Shown piece by piece: positions 5,687 through 6,678 of a stretch of DNA of 6,678 nucleotides. The first letter of the stretch is position 1. Each line of letters begins with the position of its first letter. Under the pieces are notes generated by a model. It made no database searches. It worked only from the letters and a program-made list of their open reading frames with translations, and was not told the origin of the DNA. Origin of the DNA: CAZYYO01 sp964650965 (GTDB lineage Bacteria > Bacillota > Clostridia > Lachnospirales > Lachnospiraceae); contig CAZYYO010000103.1 in the NCBI GenBank assembly GCA_964650965.1, positions 1 to 6,678 of the forward strand, given 5' to 3'. A program made the translations under genes and the position numbers.

Positions 5687-6678
5687 ATGACACTGGAAAA
5701 GAAAACATCGAAAAAAAGTGAAGCCCTGTTCTTCCTTGTGCTGGGGATTCTTGCATGGGCAGTAATTTCTCGTTTTTATCGAAGTGGAATATCTGAATTT
5801 AATACAACCCTATATGCGCTGTCTTATAAATATGGCTTTATTTCCCGTGGGCTGGTAGGAACACTATGGCATATGGCAGATGTGGTTCTTCCGTGGAATC
5901 TTATGACCTATGAAGCAGTATTTCATTTTACCGAGATTGTCACCCTGCTGTTTTATGTACTGCTGTTTCGCTTCTTCATACTGTGCATGAACCTGTGTGC
6001 ACCGGAGCAAAAGCAGAACATGAGATACCTGGTTGTATTTCTTGGCATCTTCTCATTTCCCATGTTTTTGGGGGTGGAGCTGTTTGGGCGATTAGACATT
6101 TACCTGTATATATTTACAATTATCTGCATGAACCTTATGATAAGGGAGAAGGCTCAGTGGCTGATTGTTCCAATTTGCATCCTGTGTACCATGATTCACC
6201 AGGGCTTTGTATTTACCAATGCCAATATTATTCTGGTAATGCTGTTTTATAAGTTCATGACAAGGGAAGGGAAGGAACGAAAGAAGTATCTGTGGATTTT
6301 TCTACTTACCTTTATCAGTATCTCAGCACTGTTTCTGTATTTCGAATTCTTCAGCCACACCAATGGAGGGGAAATATCCCAGGAGATTGTAGCGGCAGCT
6401 AAATCTCTTTCAGAGGATGGTAAGAGCTATAATAAAGCCATTGTAGATCACGAAATCCTGGGAAAGGATGTGTATACCAGCGAACGGGAGTATCACATTT
6501 TAAACTATAAGCAATTCCCGGCCTTTGTGGTACTATTTGGACCATATATCTATATTGTATATCGTTTTATGAAGAAGCTGATTCATGACCGGGAAATCAG
6601 AAGAAGACTGGCATATCTCGCAGTCGCTGTGGGACCTGCCACATTAATTCCGGAAATGATTCTAAAGGTTGACTATGG
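5687..6678 (+). CDS. Polytopic membrane protein of unknown family, tandem paralog 3, 3'-truncated by window edge
   Basis: The frame opened by the ATG at 5687 stays open to the right edge, giving 330 complete codons and two bases of the next. It aligns from end to end with the two genes before it. Shared blocks are F-N-T-T (38-41), Y-K-Y-G-F-I-S-R-G (47-55), F-G-R-L-D (133-137), M-I-H-Q-G-F-V-F (169-176), E-F-F-S-H-T-N-G (220-227), E-I-L-G-K-D (256-261) and M-I-L-K-V-D-Y (324-330). By comparison with its 409-410-residue relatives, about 80 residues, including the last two helices, lie beyond the window. It is the most divergent copy: L-P-N-F becomes I-P-E-M before L-K-V-D-Y, and the outer loop (228-275) differs most. 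No frameshift or internal stop is seen, so it appears functional. Function is unknown; see copy 1 for the reasoning on an extracytoplasmic glycan enzyme. Confidence 0.9.
   Translation, partial: MTLEKKTSKKSEALFFLVLGILAWAVISRFYRSGISEFNTTLYALSYKYGFISRGLVGTLWHMADVVLPWNLMTYEAVFHFTEIVTLLFYVLLFRFFILCMNLCAPEQKQNMRYLVVFLGIFSFPMFLGVELFGRLDIYLYIFTIICMNLMIREKAQWLIVPICILCTMIHQGFVFTNANIILVMLFYKFMTREGKERKKYLWIFLLTFISISALFLYFEFFSHTNGGEISQEIVAAAKSLSEDGKSYNKAIVDHEILGKDVYTSEREYHILNYKQFPAFVVLFGPYIYIVYRFMKKLIHDREIRRRLAYLAVAVGPATLIPEMILKVDY

Noticed and set aside
5983..6252. Open frame of 89 codons on the plus strand
   Set aside because: It is an out-of-frame shadow of paralog 3, whose own frame is continuously open from 5687 to the window edge and matches its two neighbours.
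3162..6678. Calling the three paralogs wzy, flippase or a named glycosyltransferase
   Set aside because: The topology and motifs are suggestive, but no diagnostic family signature is recognisable by eye, so a named function or symbol would be a guess.

Overview
The window is one strand of a polysaccharide (capsule, exopolysaccharide or cell-wall glycan) biosynthesis locus. It most likely comes from a low-to-moderate GC Firmicute of the Clostridia, and the style fits Lachnospiraceae. The lineage call is inference from three things: purine-rich Shine-Dalgarno sites ahead of most genes, AT-leaning codon use, and the acyltransferase and membrane-protein style. No marker gene is present to prove it. 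All six genes are on the + strand and no minus-strand gene is credible.

Layout: (1) The 3' part of a GDP-mannose 4,6-dehydratase gene (1-858), whose start lies upstream of the window. It makes GDP-4-keto-6-deoxy-D-mannose, the precursor of GDP-L-fucose, GDP-D-rhamnose and related deoxysugars. (2) A short gap with a 13-bp imperfect hairpin (876-906) that resembles a weak intrinsic terminator or attenuator. (3) Two multi-pass membrane acyltransferases of the acyltransferase-3 type (943-2046 and 2034-3107) whose ends overlap, so they are probably translationally coupled. They would O-acylate sugar residues of the glycan. (4) Three consecutive paralogous multi-pass membrane proteins (3162-4391, 4427-5659 and 5687 to beyond the right edge). 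The third has no stop codon inside the window. I do not recognise the family.

The three paralogs are the most interesting content. They share a fixed set of motifs: Y-x-Y-G-F-I-S-R-G, G-R-L-D, H-Q-G, F-F-S-H and L-K-V-D-Y. A positive-inside reading of the topology puts all of these on the extracytoplasmic side. This suggests an outward-facing active site, as in Wzy/EpsG-type polymerases or GT-C glycosyltransferases that use lipid-linked sugars. That function is inference, not recognition.

Working model: the dehydratase supplies a 6-deoxyhexose nucleotide in the cytoplasm, glycosyltransferases outside the window build the lipid-linked repeat unit, the acyltransferases decorate it, and the three membrane paralogs act on the exported unit at the outer face of the membrane. 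No RNA gene, CRISPR array, insertion sequence or convincing promoter was found. No gene-free stretch exceeds about 85 bases.
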